The notes under the pieces are model-generated. The model saw only the letters and a program-made list of their open reading frames with translations, did not search any database and was not told the DNA's origin. DNA of 64,000 bases from Chlorokybus atmophyticus. Lineage: Eukaryota > Streptophyta > Chlorokybophyceae > Chlorokybales > Chlorokybaceae. This document shows positions 31,835 through 42,815 of the stretch, piece by piece. Where the stretch lies: contig RHPI01000193.1 of the NCBI GenBank assembly GCA_009103225.1, positions 1-64,000 on the forward strand, in the 5' to 3' direction. The translations under genes were made by a program, and so were the position numbers. Every line of letters begins with the position of its first letter. Position 1 is the stretch's first letter.

Positions 31835-34229
31835 ATGAACGCATTTGTCTAGTTTTCAGTTGTGCTACATGTAGGTATGTGGTTGTGTGGCCATCTGCCA
31901 AATGTGTTGGCAACAAAATATCAGTGCACAACGCTGGCTTGGTGTGCGCATTTATTCATGTCGCAGCAGTGATCACACCCAAGCTTGTTGGCCACCCTAA
32001 CCCAGCACTAGTTGCTTGTAGAGGCTCGAAGCACGCCTACCACGTCAAATCTGGTGATGATTTCCATTTCAAGCTACAGTTTCACGATCCGTACGCACCC
32101 ATAGAGAGTTTCAAGCATGGACATGCAGGTGCTGTGTGTTGCACTGTGGTAATTGTTGCCTCAGTATGACATGCTGGAAGTGCGCTGTGTTTCCAGAGGG
32201 GTAGTTGCCAGTAGTGCAAGATGTAGGAGCATATGCGATTAGGCTAGCGGTATGCAAGGTGCAAGGTGTGATTGTTGCATGAAGTGAAAAACAATACGCG
32301 CTGCAACAACATGCTACACGTATGCGCAGCGGTGCTTAGCACATGTGTAGCATAGAGCCACTACAACACACTCACATTATACCACTAAAGCACGCGTGTG
32401 TTCTAGTGTCCGTGACAAGAGGCGCATGCATTTCCGTATACACCGACATCAATCGTGCATTGCTGACTGTGTTACATATACATGTGTATTACCGTAACAG
32501 TGTACAGTCAGCAATGCACGCATGAACGTACACAGAGTGTAGTACACTACTGTACACGTTTACAATCCTGACCGTAAGCACCACAATAGGTATTGGTTGG
32601 TGCACACCTATTCAAAACTTACCTCCAAACCTAGCCATCACGTATATGGCCTACAGCTCAACTGAGGAGTCAAGTACCTGCAACATGGTGCTTGGGAAGG
32701 TGAGCAGTAGTTACGTGCACAAGCATATGCGCACACAGACACGGATATGCACACGCACGTCTCAAGTTGATCAACCACTTGCACCATGACTGTATGTAGC
32801 ATCGATTGCTATTCAAGTTCGCCATGGTTGTTGCAGTCAGTAGAGGTATCTAGTGTTAGCGACATGCACCCTTCATTAAAACAACAAAACAACTTCATGC
32901 TGCAAGTTCCCCCCTAATATGCCTTTCCCAAACATCAATTACCAATAGGTAGTACTGTTTCATAGCAACCGGATTGTCTGCACGAGCATACAAGCAAGGG
33001 CCGCAACATGACGAGAAGATGGGAGTCATATTTCTCACCTCTTGTAGGTAGGGTGGGGTTGCCAGGCAGCGATCAACATGGTTTCAGCCCGAGTAGTCGG
33101 TTGTGGTCAACCCTGTTGTCCTTATTGTGTGTGATGTAGTCCATGACAACAGTGCATGTGCTTCCGCAGATGTGAGTGTGGCGGCAGCTCCTCCTTCATG
33201 ACGGACCTGCCCGTCTTCGGAGTGGTACCTATGCGGGGAGAAGAAGGGGGAAGGCAGTGTGTGTAGTCGTACGGGTATGAGGGTTCGTGTGTGCACGGGC
33301 ACCAACACTTGCGGCACTTACATCCCAACATATGGATGAATGCACATGCTCGTCTCACTCGCGCACGTGGTTAACAGGTGAGCGTAGGAAGGGGCTCATG
33401 GCGTGCATTGCGCGTGTGTGGAGACCATACTATGGACGCCATCGGTGACCGATTGAGGTTGCATGTTTCAGTATGCAGCAATGACATTGTTCGGCACATC
33501 TGTCAACACCACTACTCACACACAAAATAGCGTGACTGTAACTACGTGACGAGCAACGTACTCTCATGTACCTTGCAGCAATGCGCAAGCCGGTCCCAGC
33601 CCTCCGGCTTGGTCATTCAACGCCGTATGAGTGTGTGCACACGTGCGTGTTTGCCTGTGCGCAGGTGTGTGTGCGTGCATATATGTGCCTCCATGGCCAT
33701 TTGCCGCACATGCGCCATGCGTGTAGGTGTGCGCCGAAGCGCACACCTACACGCACACGCACCCCTCCCCTCCTCCCTCGAATCTATAGGTCTTTGCACT
33801 ATGAAGAGGTCGGCGGTGATGCTCTCAAGATAGGAGTAGATGTATATTGCACGCGCACTATTGCAAATCGGTTTGCACATGTAGTCTGCGCACTTCTCAG
33901 GCTTTCGTTGGCTACTCGCTCTGTCACACATACACAATTCCGCACTCGCATACAAGGCCACTACACCAACGCACATGCGCGAATGTAAGCACATACACTT
34001 AGGAGGAGAGTGCGCGCGCATTCACACTCGCAGAGTGTGTGTGGTAACACACTGTTGTTCGATAAGCGTCATGCATGCACAAATGCTGGAGAGAAGAGTG
34101 CACCCGCATAAACAAGCACTCGCTGCCTGCATTGGCTATTCAATATCATGTACGCTTACAAACTCTTCTTCGCTTACACAAACACGCATGTGGATCTGCA
34201 TTCACTTAATCACAGTGTGTTTTTGCAGG
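31835..34229. other. Intergenic stretch with weak exon-like pieces and microsatellites
   Basis: After the PNGase-like gene the sequence is mixed. A piece at about 31,968-32,127 reads LVGHPNPALVACRG and FKLQFHDPYAP between AG and GT signals, and another at about 32,620-32,699 ends at GTGAGC; neither is recognisable. CA/TG-rich patches occur at 32,720-32,760 and 33,620-33,770, the latter containing an inverted repeat around GTAGGTGTGCGCCGAAGCG. I cannot support a gene. Confidence 0.4.
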
Positions 34230-35470
34230 AGGGGGCACACGGAATGTTTTCCACGGACCTGGCCTGGTCCGCATGTATGGATCATGGTGAAAACGTTGGG
34301 GCGGCTTGAAGCCCGGACCGGGGTCGCCCGCCTTGGTCCGAGCGCGGGGACCAAGCTTGGTTCAAAAATGCGAGTTTGTCACGCTTGGTCTCGGGACCAG
34401 GACCTGACGTGGCGGCTTTGTCGTCACGTATGCATCAGGATCACTGTTGGTCTCGCATTTATTTTGCTGCATGGCCCAAGGGTGATCCTCTTCAAGCAAG
34501 CAAAGTTCTTCCAACAGTACAAATACAAGTCCCAAGTAGCCGGACCTGCCTTGGTTCGCACCCCTTGACCGTGCATGGTCCAGTTCCGTGGGACCAAGTG
34601 TGGTTTTGCTATTGGAACCATGCCTGGTCCACACCAAGCAATTGCAGCATACCAGCCATTTTGCGGCATTGGTCCATTCTTGCATCCAGGACTAGGAACA
34701 GGTGCACGACACCCGCAGGCATCTTGCACCGATACTGGTCCATGACACATGCACTTGCATCACAATTCACAAACCCAATTTGCTTATATGAATGGTACGT
34801 GTCTGGCAATAAGTCATATCGTTGTCGACAGGCTGCAGGATGTCAAGCAGCTATGCTATTTACAGCAGCCTTCTGATAACTATCTCCAGCGCTCATACCG
34901 CTTATGACCAATGCAAGCGCATGCTGTGCACACCATGTACACAGGGGTTTGTACGCGCGGACCAATCGGAGGCGGCGCGCAAACCATGTCTAGCACGGCT
35001 CAGCGTACCAGTGCCGCGACTGGTCCGGCGTGATCGGACTACCAGTGGTCCAGCCCCGGAGCCCGCCGGTATGGTCATAATGGACCAGGGCTGGTTGGGT
35101 GTCCTGCGGCTTGTAGATCGGTACAGAACTAATCAGCACGCGGCCTTAGCAGTAAGACCAGCGCTGGTCGCAAGCCCTACGGCCTAAGAGCCAGGGCCGC
35201 ACTGATACAGAACGCATGTAATGTACGGACCAATTATGGTTCGCATGAGTGGGACCATGCTGCACCGGTACGATTGTAAGCGGCCCTCGTAGACCATGCA
35301 TGGTCCCGGATCAGCACTTAACAGCTGTCAAGCACTGGCGCATGAAAATTACGGACCAGCATTGGAGCGGTATATTAGCAGCAACCTGGACCAGATTGTT
35401 TGGTAGCTTGCCTGGGCACGATGACACATCTCACCTAGTCCTTTGCACCCAAGGTCACGTGCACCAATGC
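34230..35470. repeat. Array of GGACCA/TGGTCC inverted motifs, candidate subterminal region
   Basis: Short imperfect palindromes built on GGACCA...TGGTCC recur through about 1.2 kb. Clear examples are CCGTGCATGGTCC (34,570), AACCATGCCTGGTCC (34,616), GACCATGCATGGTCCCGG (35,291) and GGACCAGGGCTGGTT (35,079). The same core forms a dense array at 54,960-55,550, on the far side of the transposase genes. CACTA-type transposons carry such arrays inside their ends, where the element's own protein binds; that assignment is inference. Confidence 0.6.
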
Positions 35471-35535
35471 TAAACGAGTAGCAGGCACTGGGTTGCATGG
35501 TCCCCTGTCCACTTGCTAGGGTTTGGGGATGCAAT

Positions 35536-35556
35536 CGCGGCGGCGGCGGCGGCGGT
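35536..35556 (+). repeat. (CGG)n microsatellite
   Basis: Six to seven CGG/GGC units lie just upstream of the first coding ATG of the transposase gene. Confidence 0.85.
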
Positions 35557-35609
35557 GGCAATAACCTTTTGAGGCAGCTGTTTTCGTGGGTAGTACGCAT
35601 GCACCCAGC

Positions 35610-38600
35610 ATGGCTGACCGGAAAGCAGCTGATATTGCCGAAAGACTTCACCAGTCTATCGGACTCAAGCTACCAGCAGTCAACCTTGCAGCTTTGCGCA
35701 AGCAGAAGCAGCGTTCCAAGTTGGTTGTCAACGCAACGCAAGGTCTCATACGTCAGAAGGACTTGTAGTTGAGTCAAAGAGAGCAAGCTCTTGCCCGCAG
35801 AGAAGCTTTGGTGTCCCAACTCTTGGCTGGTAGCGGCCTCTCTGGTGACCACGCGTCCCCAATGGAGGTGGATGGGCATGGAGACCCCTCACTCAGGTTA
35901 CATCCTTGCCCCCACTAGCTAGCTTTTAAGTTTGGTTGTTTGCGACACGGCTAGCACATATTTTTTTACAGCAGTTGTTAAGCGCCCAATATGACTCCCT
36001 GCAGGCCAGCTTCAGTAACTCAGCCTGCTGCTCACCCCCCTGCAATCGCTGGCCAGCCATCCACTTCACATTCCCCTCTATCACCGGCTGCTGAAGCTGG
36101 AGGTGGCTGATTTGCCGACAAGCCATCTGATCATGTAGAGAGCCAGCAGGAGCAGCGTCAGTTATCTGCAACTGCACTGCCGGTGGATGCCGCGGCATGG
36201 TAAGCAGTGCGGTTTGTAACCTATGCAATTCATTGCTGCGACCTGAGTCTCGTAGGCACCGCAATGGAAGGCGTAACTCGTAGGCACTATCCAATGCCTA
36301 CGACTTATGCCGTCCATTGCTGTGACCAAAAGACTAACATCACATGTCATCTCATAAGCACTGGTCAGTCCGGTCTTTTACGCAGCCATGCACGCGTGTG
36401 TGTTGCTTGTTTTTCTTGATTGCGTGGTGACATGAATTGGTGTTTATCACTTGCTGTCTAAGCTCTGTCATCATAGATGGTGGACGAAGCAGTTGCAAGG
36501 GCGCATCGTGCACTTGACTTGATGGTTGCCGCAAGCAAGTGGGCACCACCTATTCCCCGTAGTCAACCTCCCGAGCCCAGCCAACCACCATCAGAGTCTG
36601 CTACAAAAAACTTGCTTGATATCTACCTAAAGATCGTGACAGCCCTGGAAGATTCTGGTGTCCAGGTTGCTCTCGTCAATGAGATCATGAAGCTCATCTT
36701 TGGCCAGATAAATTTTGTTGTTAAGCTAGCCTTGAAGGTTCCTTTTTAACAGGATCAGTTGCGGGATGACATCGCCAGCCTCATATGCGACATAATGACG
36801 CACAGCCCTTTCGCGGATGAGCTGCTAACAGACATTGCCGCCGTGGATAAACTATTGGCCGCGCTTGGCATGCCTGTTTCTCATCGCCTGACCGTCTATA
36901 CCACATGCAAGTACTTGTTTAATGCACCTTATCCCACACTCAATGAAGATGACGGGGACGGGGACACGCGCGAGACCAAGCAAAAAGTGATTGGTCGCCT
37001 TCGCAACACACCGTGCGGAGGGGGATGCGGCAGGGCTTCCAAAGAATGTTGCGACTCATTGTACAATCGTATAAGTGCCTGGCGTATCAGCGCCAAGTTA
37101 CCTGTCCCTTCAATCGCTCACGACTACTGGAGGAGTGGCGCCTAAAAGATGAATGGAAGCACGTCCCTGTGGAACAAGTACCCGCTGCAAACACTGAGTA
37201 CTGACATGGTGCAAAGAAGCGGATGTCGACTTGGAGCACCACAACGCAGGCGATCCCGTGACATTTAAATGCTCAAGGTGCCACAAAAGCAATTGTCAGA
37301 TGGCACAGCAAGCTCTTGGCAACCCTCAACACAACACTGCTCCACGCCGAAGGCTTCAGCTGAACAACCACTGTGAAGCACAGCTGCACCGCTGTCAGTG
37401 CCTTTGTGCTCAATGGCGGGAAGCGCAATTCCTCACAAGAGTCTTCCGTCATGCCTTTACTTTTGATTCCCACTGATCCGCTGTCAAACGGTGTGGACAG
37501 TCTGGAGCCTTGTTGTAAACCACTGCTGCGTGACTTGGAGAACCTTCACTTGAACAGTTTCACTTTTCGTTATGGCCTCGACTCTAATCATGTCGACAGC
37601 CGCGTGCTTGATCGCCAACCAGGTAATGACTTGAGTATATCATAGCATATCACCTATATCACCCAAAGTCTCATAGGCACTGTCCAGAGTCTGTGACCTT
37701 GATCTCATAGGCACTGTTTGATGGCTACAACTTGGTTATAGCATATCTGCCTTCTAGCGGTCTATGAGATTGGCATAGGCTGCACTGCCCTATCAGACTG
37801 TTGCTATAAAATACTGATGTTGCCTTTATTGCAGGTTAGAGATAATGCTGCGGGTAGTGCTGTGGGCATGGACGGATAACCAGCCAGCGTAATGTGAGAT
37901 AGGCCAGTTTAAGAATGGAGGCCTCTTCCCCTGCCGGCGTTGTCTCCTCAAAGCCACTCAGCACCAAGTGCCCCGGCGTGCTGAGCAGGGTAAAGATAAT
38001 ACAAGAACACGTACTGACCATTTATATGGTGATAATCGCTACCACTGCCGCCATCCCCCAAGCAAAGAGAGCAGCAAAGGATGCTTATGACAACGCGTGC
38101 ATGGTGGACTCCCTCGATAGCCAAAACCGAAAAGAAAATCAATGGAGTGCGGCATCTCGAGAAATCTCCACTCTGGCGGTTGTGGCATCTGTATGAGTTT
38201 AACCCTTGCCGCGACTTGGTCCATGACACGATGCACCTGTTGCTGAAGGGGCTTTGCAAGAGTTTTGTGCACAGTACGCTTGATGCAGACGGTTCAAAGC
38301 ATGTCCAAGACATTGCCAAGGTGGAGCGCAGGCTGTTCCAGAAGCGCATATCACGCCCCATGAACTTGAAGAGCAAACGTTTCCCATTCAGCAAGCACCT
38401 GGCTTGGTTCAAGGCCCAACACTTGCAGATGTTCGTGCAGTATGTTGTGCCATACGCTGTGTCCGATCTGGTAGATGAAGCAACCAGAGTCGTCAGCTTC
38501 GGCTCACATGCTCATCCGCATCTTCTTTCACAACTTTTGCCTACGGGGATGAACTGCAGAGCTGTTGGAACTTGCTGACGCTCTCTTGAAATATTGGAGG

Positions 38601-39180
38601 GTCTACTTGGAGGACCTGTTTTGCACCAACAAAAGGCCCAACGAGCATGTGGGCGGTGCCGGCCACATTCTGACATCATCTGGCACGGGAGTCAAGATGT
38701 GTATTGTTGTTTTGTGCAAGAGCGCACTGTGTCCAACTATGTCAACACCTTCACCAACGGGAAGCGGTTTGAGATCAGCTACATGCGGCGTACACCATGG
38801 AGATGGTTTCTGAGGACGCTTATTGTCATGCGAGAAAATCAGCGGACTGACAAGCTATTGTGCCATCAAGCTAATAATACAATGGCGTACTCTCAGCAGG
38901 TTTACTAGCCTCTGAGTGGAGCATGTAGTGACTGTCATTACGGAGTGCGCACTCAGAAGCACGCCATGGAGCTTTAGACCCTCGCAGAGAACTTCCCAGA
39001 CTTTTAGCATGCGCGACTGATTAGAGATAAGGGTATCCTTATTGGCAGCACCAGGAAGCCTGTCCCTCTTTAGGGAACCTTGGCCTTGAAAATCCAATGC
39101 GTTGAGGATATTACCAGCAACTTGCCTGGAGGCATACGCAAGTTCCGCGCATATTTGTGTAACGGGGTCATGTATAGGTG
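35610..39180 (+). pseudogene. CACTA/Plavaka-like transposase, copy 1 (N-terminal and central part)
   Basis: It begins MADRKAADIAERLHQ with a helical N-terminus; an in-frame TAG at 35,766 interrupts it before LSQREQALARREAL. Further coding blocks lie at 36,478-36,748 and 36,753-37,143 (GMPVSHRLTVY, then RRL...CGGGCGRASKECC) and about 37,370-37,621 (VLNGGKRNSSQ, YGLDSNHVD, then a GTAATG donor). At about 37,900 comes IGQFKNGGLFPCRRC, and from 38,199 the core DTMHLLLKGLCKSF, LLKYWRVYLEDLFCTNK and VYCCFVQERTVSNYVNTFTNG. These match the tnp2-like core plus the DUF4218-type region of CACTA and Plavaka transposases. The copy at 47,912-54,740 is a clear relative. Stops and frameshifts (about 35,766, 37,143, 38,575, 38,690) show decay. 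The gene continues at 42,151 beyond the Copia insertion. Confidence 0.75.
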
Positions 39181-39360
39181 TGGTTTAGTCTACGAGTTAT
39201 GCAGTCCATTGCTGCGATCTAAAGTCTCATAGGCATTGCCCAGTGTTTACGACTTACGCATTGCTGTGACCTAAAGACTCATAGGCACTGTCTAGTGTCT
39301 ACAACTTATGCACTCCATTGCTGACCTAAAGTCTGATAGACACTGCCCATCTCTTGATAC
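36207..39360 (+). repeat. Intron-resident repeat TCATAGGCACTG...CTACGACTTATGC in three clusters
   Basis: Units of about 50-56 bp containing CTCATAGGCACTG, then GTCTACGACTTATGC and TCCATTGCTGTGACC, occur at about 36,207-36,365, 37,665-37,790 and 39,190-39,350. All three clusters fall between coding blocks of transposase copy 1, in what should be introns. They are absent from the exons and from transposase copy 2, which instead has a different repeated motif in its introns. Confidence 0.75.
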
Positions 39361-39426
39361 AAATTGATTAAAGCCTAGAGTATTTGCTTTGGCAAACGCA
39401 GAGGCGTTGATAACATGAAGATGGCG

Positions 39427-39431
39427 GACCC
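39427..39431 (+). repeat. Target-site duplication of Copia-1, left (GACCC)
   Basis: GACCC precedes the 5' LTR and recurs at 42,146-42,150 right after the 3' LTR. A 5-bp duplication is standard for Copia integrases and proves that both LTRs came in together. Confidence 0.93.
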
Positions 39432-39849
39432 TGTTGAGGATATTTTTGTATCCGGTCAGCTTGCCCTGTGGATAAGAATCGCCTCGAGAAGATTCAGGCG
39501 CGAGAAGGTTCCAGTTGAGAAAGGTCCAAGCAAGGACTTCAGTCGAGAAGGTTTCAGGCGCGGAGTCGAGTCCGGAGTCTGGAGACTTCCAGGCGCTGTA
39601 GAAGAAACGTTGTAGCTCGATGGTTACGTCATTGTATGGCGCGTGTCATAGCTTGTTGGAAAGCTCTTGAAAGTACCTACGTGGTACAACTTAGAGCGCA
39701 GGAATCGGTTGAGTGTAGCAGTCGTGGTGGCTTCTAGAGTAGACAGGTGCAGAACTGGCGGTATAAAAGTGTGTGTATGCTCTGGTAGAGTGTGTGTACT
39801 TGTGCTTGCACCAACTCCATGCATGGTCAATGGTGTCCGAATCTCAATA
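39432..39849 (+). repeat. Copia-1 5' LTR (418 bp)
   Basis: It starts TGTTGAGGATA and ends CTCAATA, where the 3' LTR has CTCAACA. A TATAAAA box is at about 39,762. Compared with the 3' LTR it lacks about 54 bp just after the TATA box, and it has other substitutions, so the insertion is not brand new. Confidence 0.9.
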
Positions 39850-39862
39850 GGTTATGGGCCCA
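39850..39862 (+). promoter_or_regulatory. Copia-1 primer-binding site, half-tRNA initiator Met type
   Basis: GGTTATGGGCCCA follows the LTR directly. Its complement, TGGGCCCATAACC, is the anticodon arm of eukaryotic initiator tRNA-Met. Drosophila copia and yeast Ty5 prime on a cleaved half of that tRNA. The same site, with one change (GGTTATGGGTCCA), follows the LTR at 45,779. Confidence 0.85.
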
Positions 39863-39961
39863 CACTACGCTGGTCTAGCAAGTGTCTAGAGGCGTGATAA
39901 CGGCAGTAGGCTAGGCAAGGAGTTCTAGCTAAGTCTTGTGAGGTTGGGTGAGTCCTGGAAG

Positions 39962-41620
39962 ATGGCAACCAACTACGACAAGGTGACCGTGGAGCCTTTG
40001 GACGTGGACAACTACAACACATGGAGCGTGCGCATGAAGATGTTGCTGGTACACAAAGACTTATGGGGATGGGTGGACCCGGAGGAGGCTGACCCTATGT
40101 CTACAAGGCAGAGTTCGGTGTTTAAGCAGCAAAGTGGGAGAGCGCTTGCCCTGATCAGTCTCAACGTGAAGGATCATCACTCGGTGTTGGTGGATGGCTG
40201 CAAAACTGCACGAGAAGCTTGGGAGAAGTTGGCATCGCACTTCAAGGCGAAGAATAGCGCGAGGAAGGTGCAGCTGAAGAGAGAGCTCGCTGGGTTGAAG
40301 AAGCAAGGAGCAGCGGAGCCTATTACCAAGTATGTGTCGCGTGCACGAGAGTTGCAGAAGGACCTTCAAGGCGTTGGCTATGAGGTGAAAGAGTCCGAGT
40401 TGGTGTGGCAAGTACTGTCTGGGTTGCCTGAAGACTATGACACGGTGATCACGGTCTTGGAGGGCTTGGAGGCAGAACCCACGGTGGACGAGGTGGTTCC
40501 AAGATTGCTGCAGGTGGAGTCGAGGCTGGTGAAGAAGCATGAGGAAGGCCCGGAGGCGTTGGCTTTCTCAGCGACTTCAGGAAGAGATACTGATCGTTTT
40601 CAGCATGGGTCTGGGCGTTTCAGTGGTAGTGGTGGTGGAGCGTCCAGGAGTGACAGGGTCTGCTACTATTGCGGGAAAAAGGGCCACATCAGGGTGCATT
40701 GCTCGATGAGGAAGCAGCACGAAGAGGAGCGTGGTGGAGAGAAGCATCATGCCATGACGGGACGTGTTCGAGAGACGCCTATTGCCTTTCATGCAACAAC
40801 GGATGGTGAGGCAGCTGGTTGGGTGCTGGACTCGGGTTGCACGAGGCATATGACGGGTGATCGTGAGAAGTTGGCAAAGTACAAGGTCTTGGAGAAGCCA
40901 ATTAAGGTGAAGTTTGGCAAGACGGAGGTGCTCGCGGTTGGTGTAGGAGAAGTGAAGATCCTATCTCAAGTTGGAGGAAGGACGAGGCAAGTATTGTTGA
41001 GAGAGGTGCTGTATGTCCCAGGGCTAGAGGTTAGCCTATTCTCTGTGCGCATCGCGGCGAGAGTTGGTGCTGTGACAGTGTTTAGTGGGGACATAGGAAG
41101 GGTAGTGCTGCATGGTGTCACAGAGTTGGTTGGCATCAACGTTGGAGGGCTCTACATCATTAAGGAGGTCAAGGGTGCGGAGATGCACAAGAAAACCAAG
41201 GTGGAGGTGTCCAAGTCAGCACCGATTGTGAAGAAAATGAAGAAGAAGGTTGTGCCTGTTGCTGAAAAGGGAGCGCGAGCTCAAGAGAAGGTGACCAAGA
41301 GCGTGTCACAGGCGAGTGGTAGAGTGATTCCACGTGTGGAGGTTGCTGAGGGTTTCAAAAAGGTTGAAGATGCAGTTCCTGAGCCCGTGGGAGTTATAGA
41401 AGGCGTTGGCATCATCAAGGACAAGAAGGAGAAGCATGGTGGTGGTGTTGTGCAGGACGTTGCCAAGAGTGAGCACGTGGGAGCACATGCAAATGACCAT
41501 GAGAGTTTTAACAAGGGTGTGCAAGTGAAGAGCTTCAAGGAGACGCTTATGAGAGGTGCGGGAAGTGTTTTCAAGATGGTTGGAAGAGCAAAGGATGGCG
41601 TGGGAGTTCGTCGCGCATAA
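39962..41620 (+). CDS. Copia-1 Gag-protease (552 aa), no integrase or RT
   Basis: The ATG at 39,962 opens MATNYDKV. An uninterrupted frame carries a Copia Gag (UBN2-type: NYNTWSVRMKMLLVHKDLWGWV, ALALISLNVKDH, AREAWEKLASHFKAK, SGLPEDYDTVITVLEGL), then a perfect CCHC knuckle (CYYCGKKGHIRVHC, about residue 240) and a Copia protease (WVLDSGCTRHMTGD, LYVPGLEVSLFSV). After the protease, instead of integrase, the last 150 residues are Lys/Val-rich, with several KK(V/M)KKK blocks and no known domain. The intact frame implies it was selected or is young. The element could supply particles but needs another element's RT and integrase. Confidence 0.9.
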   Translation: MATNYDKVTVEPLDVDNYNTWSVRMKMLLVHKDLWGWVDPEEADPMSTRQSSVFKQQSGRALALISLNVKDHHSVLVDGCKTAREAWEKLASHFKAKNSARKVQLKRELAGLKKQGAAEPITKYVSRARELQKDLQGVGYEVKESELVWQVLSGLPEDYDTVITVLEGLEAEPTVDEVVPRLLQVESRLVKKHEEGPEALAFSATSGRDTDRFQHGSGRFSGSGGGASRSDRVCYYCGKKGHIRVHCSMRKQHEEERGGEKHHAMTGRVRETPIAFHATTDGEAAGWVLDSGCTRHMTGDREKLAKYKVLEKPIKVKFGKTEVLAVGVGEVKILSQVGGRTRQVLLREVLYVPGLEVSLFSVRIAARVGAVTVFSGDIGRVVLHGVTELVGINVGGLYIIKEVKGAEMHKKTKVEVSKSAPIVKKMKKKVVPVAEKGARAQEKVTKSVSQASGRVIPRVEVAEGFKKVEDAVPEPVGVIEGVGIIKDKKEKHGGGVVQDVAKSEHVGAHANDHESFNKGVQVKSFKETLMRGAGSVFKMVGRAKDGVGVRRA

Positions 41621-41674
41621 GTACGCAAGGAGTTGGCATCGAAGGTGTTAAAGGCCAAGCTGCCCGCGTGGGAG

Positions 41675-42145
41675 TGTTGAGGATATTCTTGTATCCGGTC
41701 AGCTTGCCCTGTGGATAAAAATCGCCTCGAGAAGATTCAGGCGCGAGAAGGTTCCAGTCGAGCAAGGTCCAGGCGAGGACTTCAGTCGAGAAGGTTTCAG
41801 GCGCGGAGTCGAGTCCAGAGTCTGGAGACTTCAAGGCGCTGTAGAAGAACCGTTGTAGCTCGGTGGTTACGTCATTGTATGGCGCGTGTAATAGCTTGTG
41901 TTTGAAAGCTCTTGAAAGTACCTACGTGGTGCAACTTAGAGCGCAAGAATCAGTTGAGTGTGGAAGTCGTGGTGGCTTCTAGAGTAGACAGGTGCAGAAC
42001 TGGCGGGTATAAAAGCCCGCGGTATGACTTTGTTGTAATCCTTAGAAAGCCGTTTGGATCACCCTTGTGTGTATGCTCTGGTAGAGTGTGTGTACTTGTG
42101 CTTGCACCAACTCCATGCATGGTTAATGGTGTCCAAATCTCAACA
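41675..42145 (+). repeat. Copia-1 3' LTR (471 bp)
   Basis: It starts TGTTGAGGATATTC after GCGTGGGAG, and ends CTCAACA, followed by GACCC. The TATAAAA box (about 42,008) is followed by a 54-bp stretch missing from the 5' LTR. The LTR at 47,453 shares its 5' start and several blocks. Confidence 0.92.
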
Positions 42146-42150
42146 GACCC

Positions 42151-42813
42151 AACTGTCGCACCATGCCGGGTGGATGAGATCTACCTGTTTAATTGACGGA
42201 AGTCAATGCTCAATGTGCAAGTGCGGCCTTATACCAAGAAGCGTAATGCCATGGCCATGACCTGATTGACAGAGACACTGGTGCACAGTGCATTGGGCGT
42301 TTGGCAGATGAGTTTACGCTCATCGGTGGAGACCAATTGCAACGCAAACTCTGGGTGTTGCTGAACCGTGATCTAGCAAATCATTAATTAGCGTTCGACT
42401 ATGACAGCACAGAGTAAAGACTTACTACAGCCGACATCCGCTTGCCGGTGTGGCCGGAAAAGGGGGATGTCCTGGAGATGCGGCACAACAGCAAGTCCAT
42501 TTTTGACTTCAGACTATTACATGAGCCCCCGAATGAATCCTGTTGACCCACCCCCTTGGGTGGTTGTGGTCAAAGAGGTGCGACATTCGTATGGTAGTCG
42601 ACTACCTGACAAAGGCAAGGCGTATGGGTGGTTAACATAGCTGTGAGCGACCAGGTTGAGGACCCTTTCTCAGCCAAAACAAAGCTCAACTGGCCAATGC
42701 AAGGGAGCAGCAGGATTGCTGTTCCAAGAGTCTTGCGTCTCTTGATTGTTCCTCTGCGCCCAGGCATTGCGAGCTTGTATGCAAACCGCTATGGAGCAAT
42801 GAGCTGTTGCTAA
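42151..42813 (+). pseudogene. Transposase copy 1, C-terminal part beyond Copia-1
   Basis: Frames here read ADIRLPVWPEKGDVLEMRH, SIFDFRLLHEPP and NIAVSDQVEDPFSAKTKLNWP, matching ADIPLPVWPETGDVLLVRH, SVFDFRVPTDPP and VSPIAVRRKLNWQ of copy 2 at about 50,900-51,215. It is therefore the continuation of the gene cut by Copia-1. Several stops and shifts are present. It ends three bases from the convergent coiled-coil gene. Confidence 0.7.
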
Positions 42814-42815
42814 CC

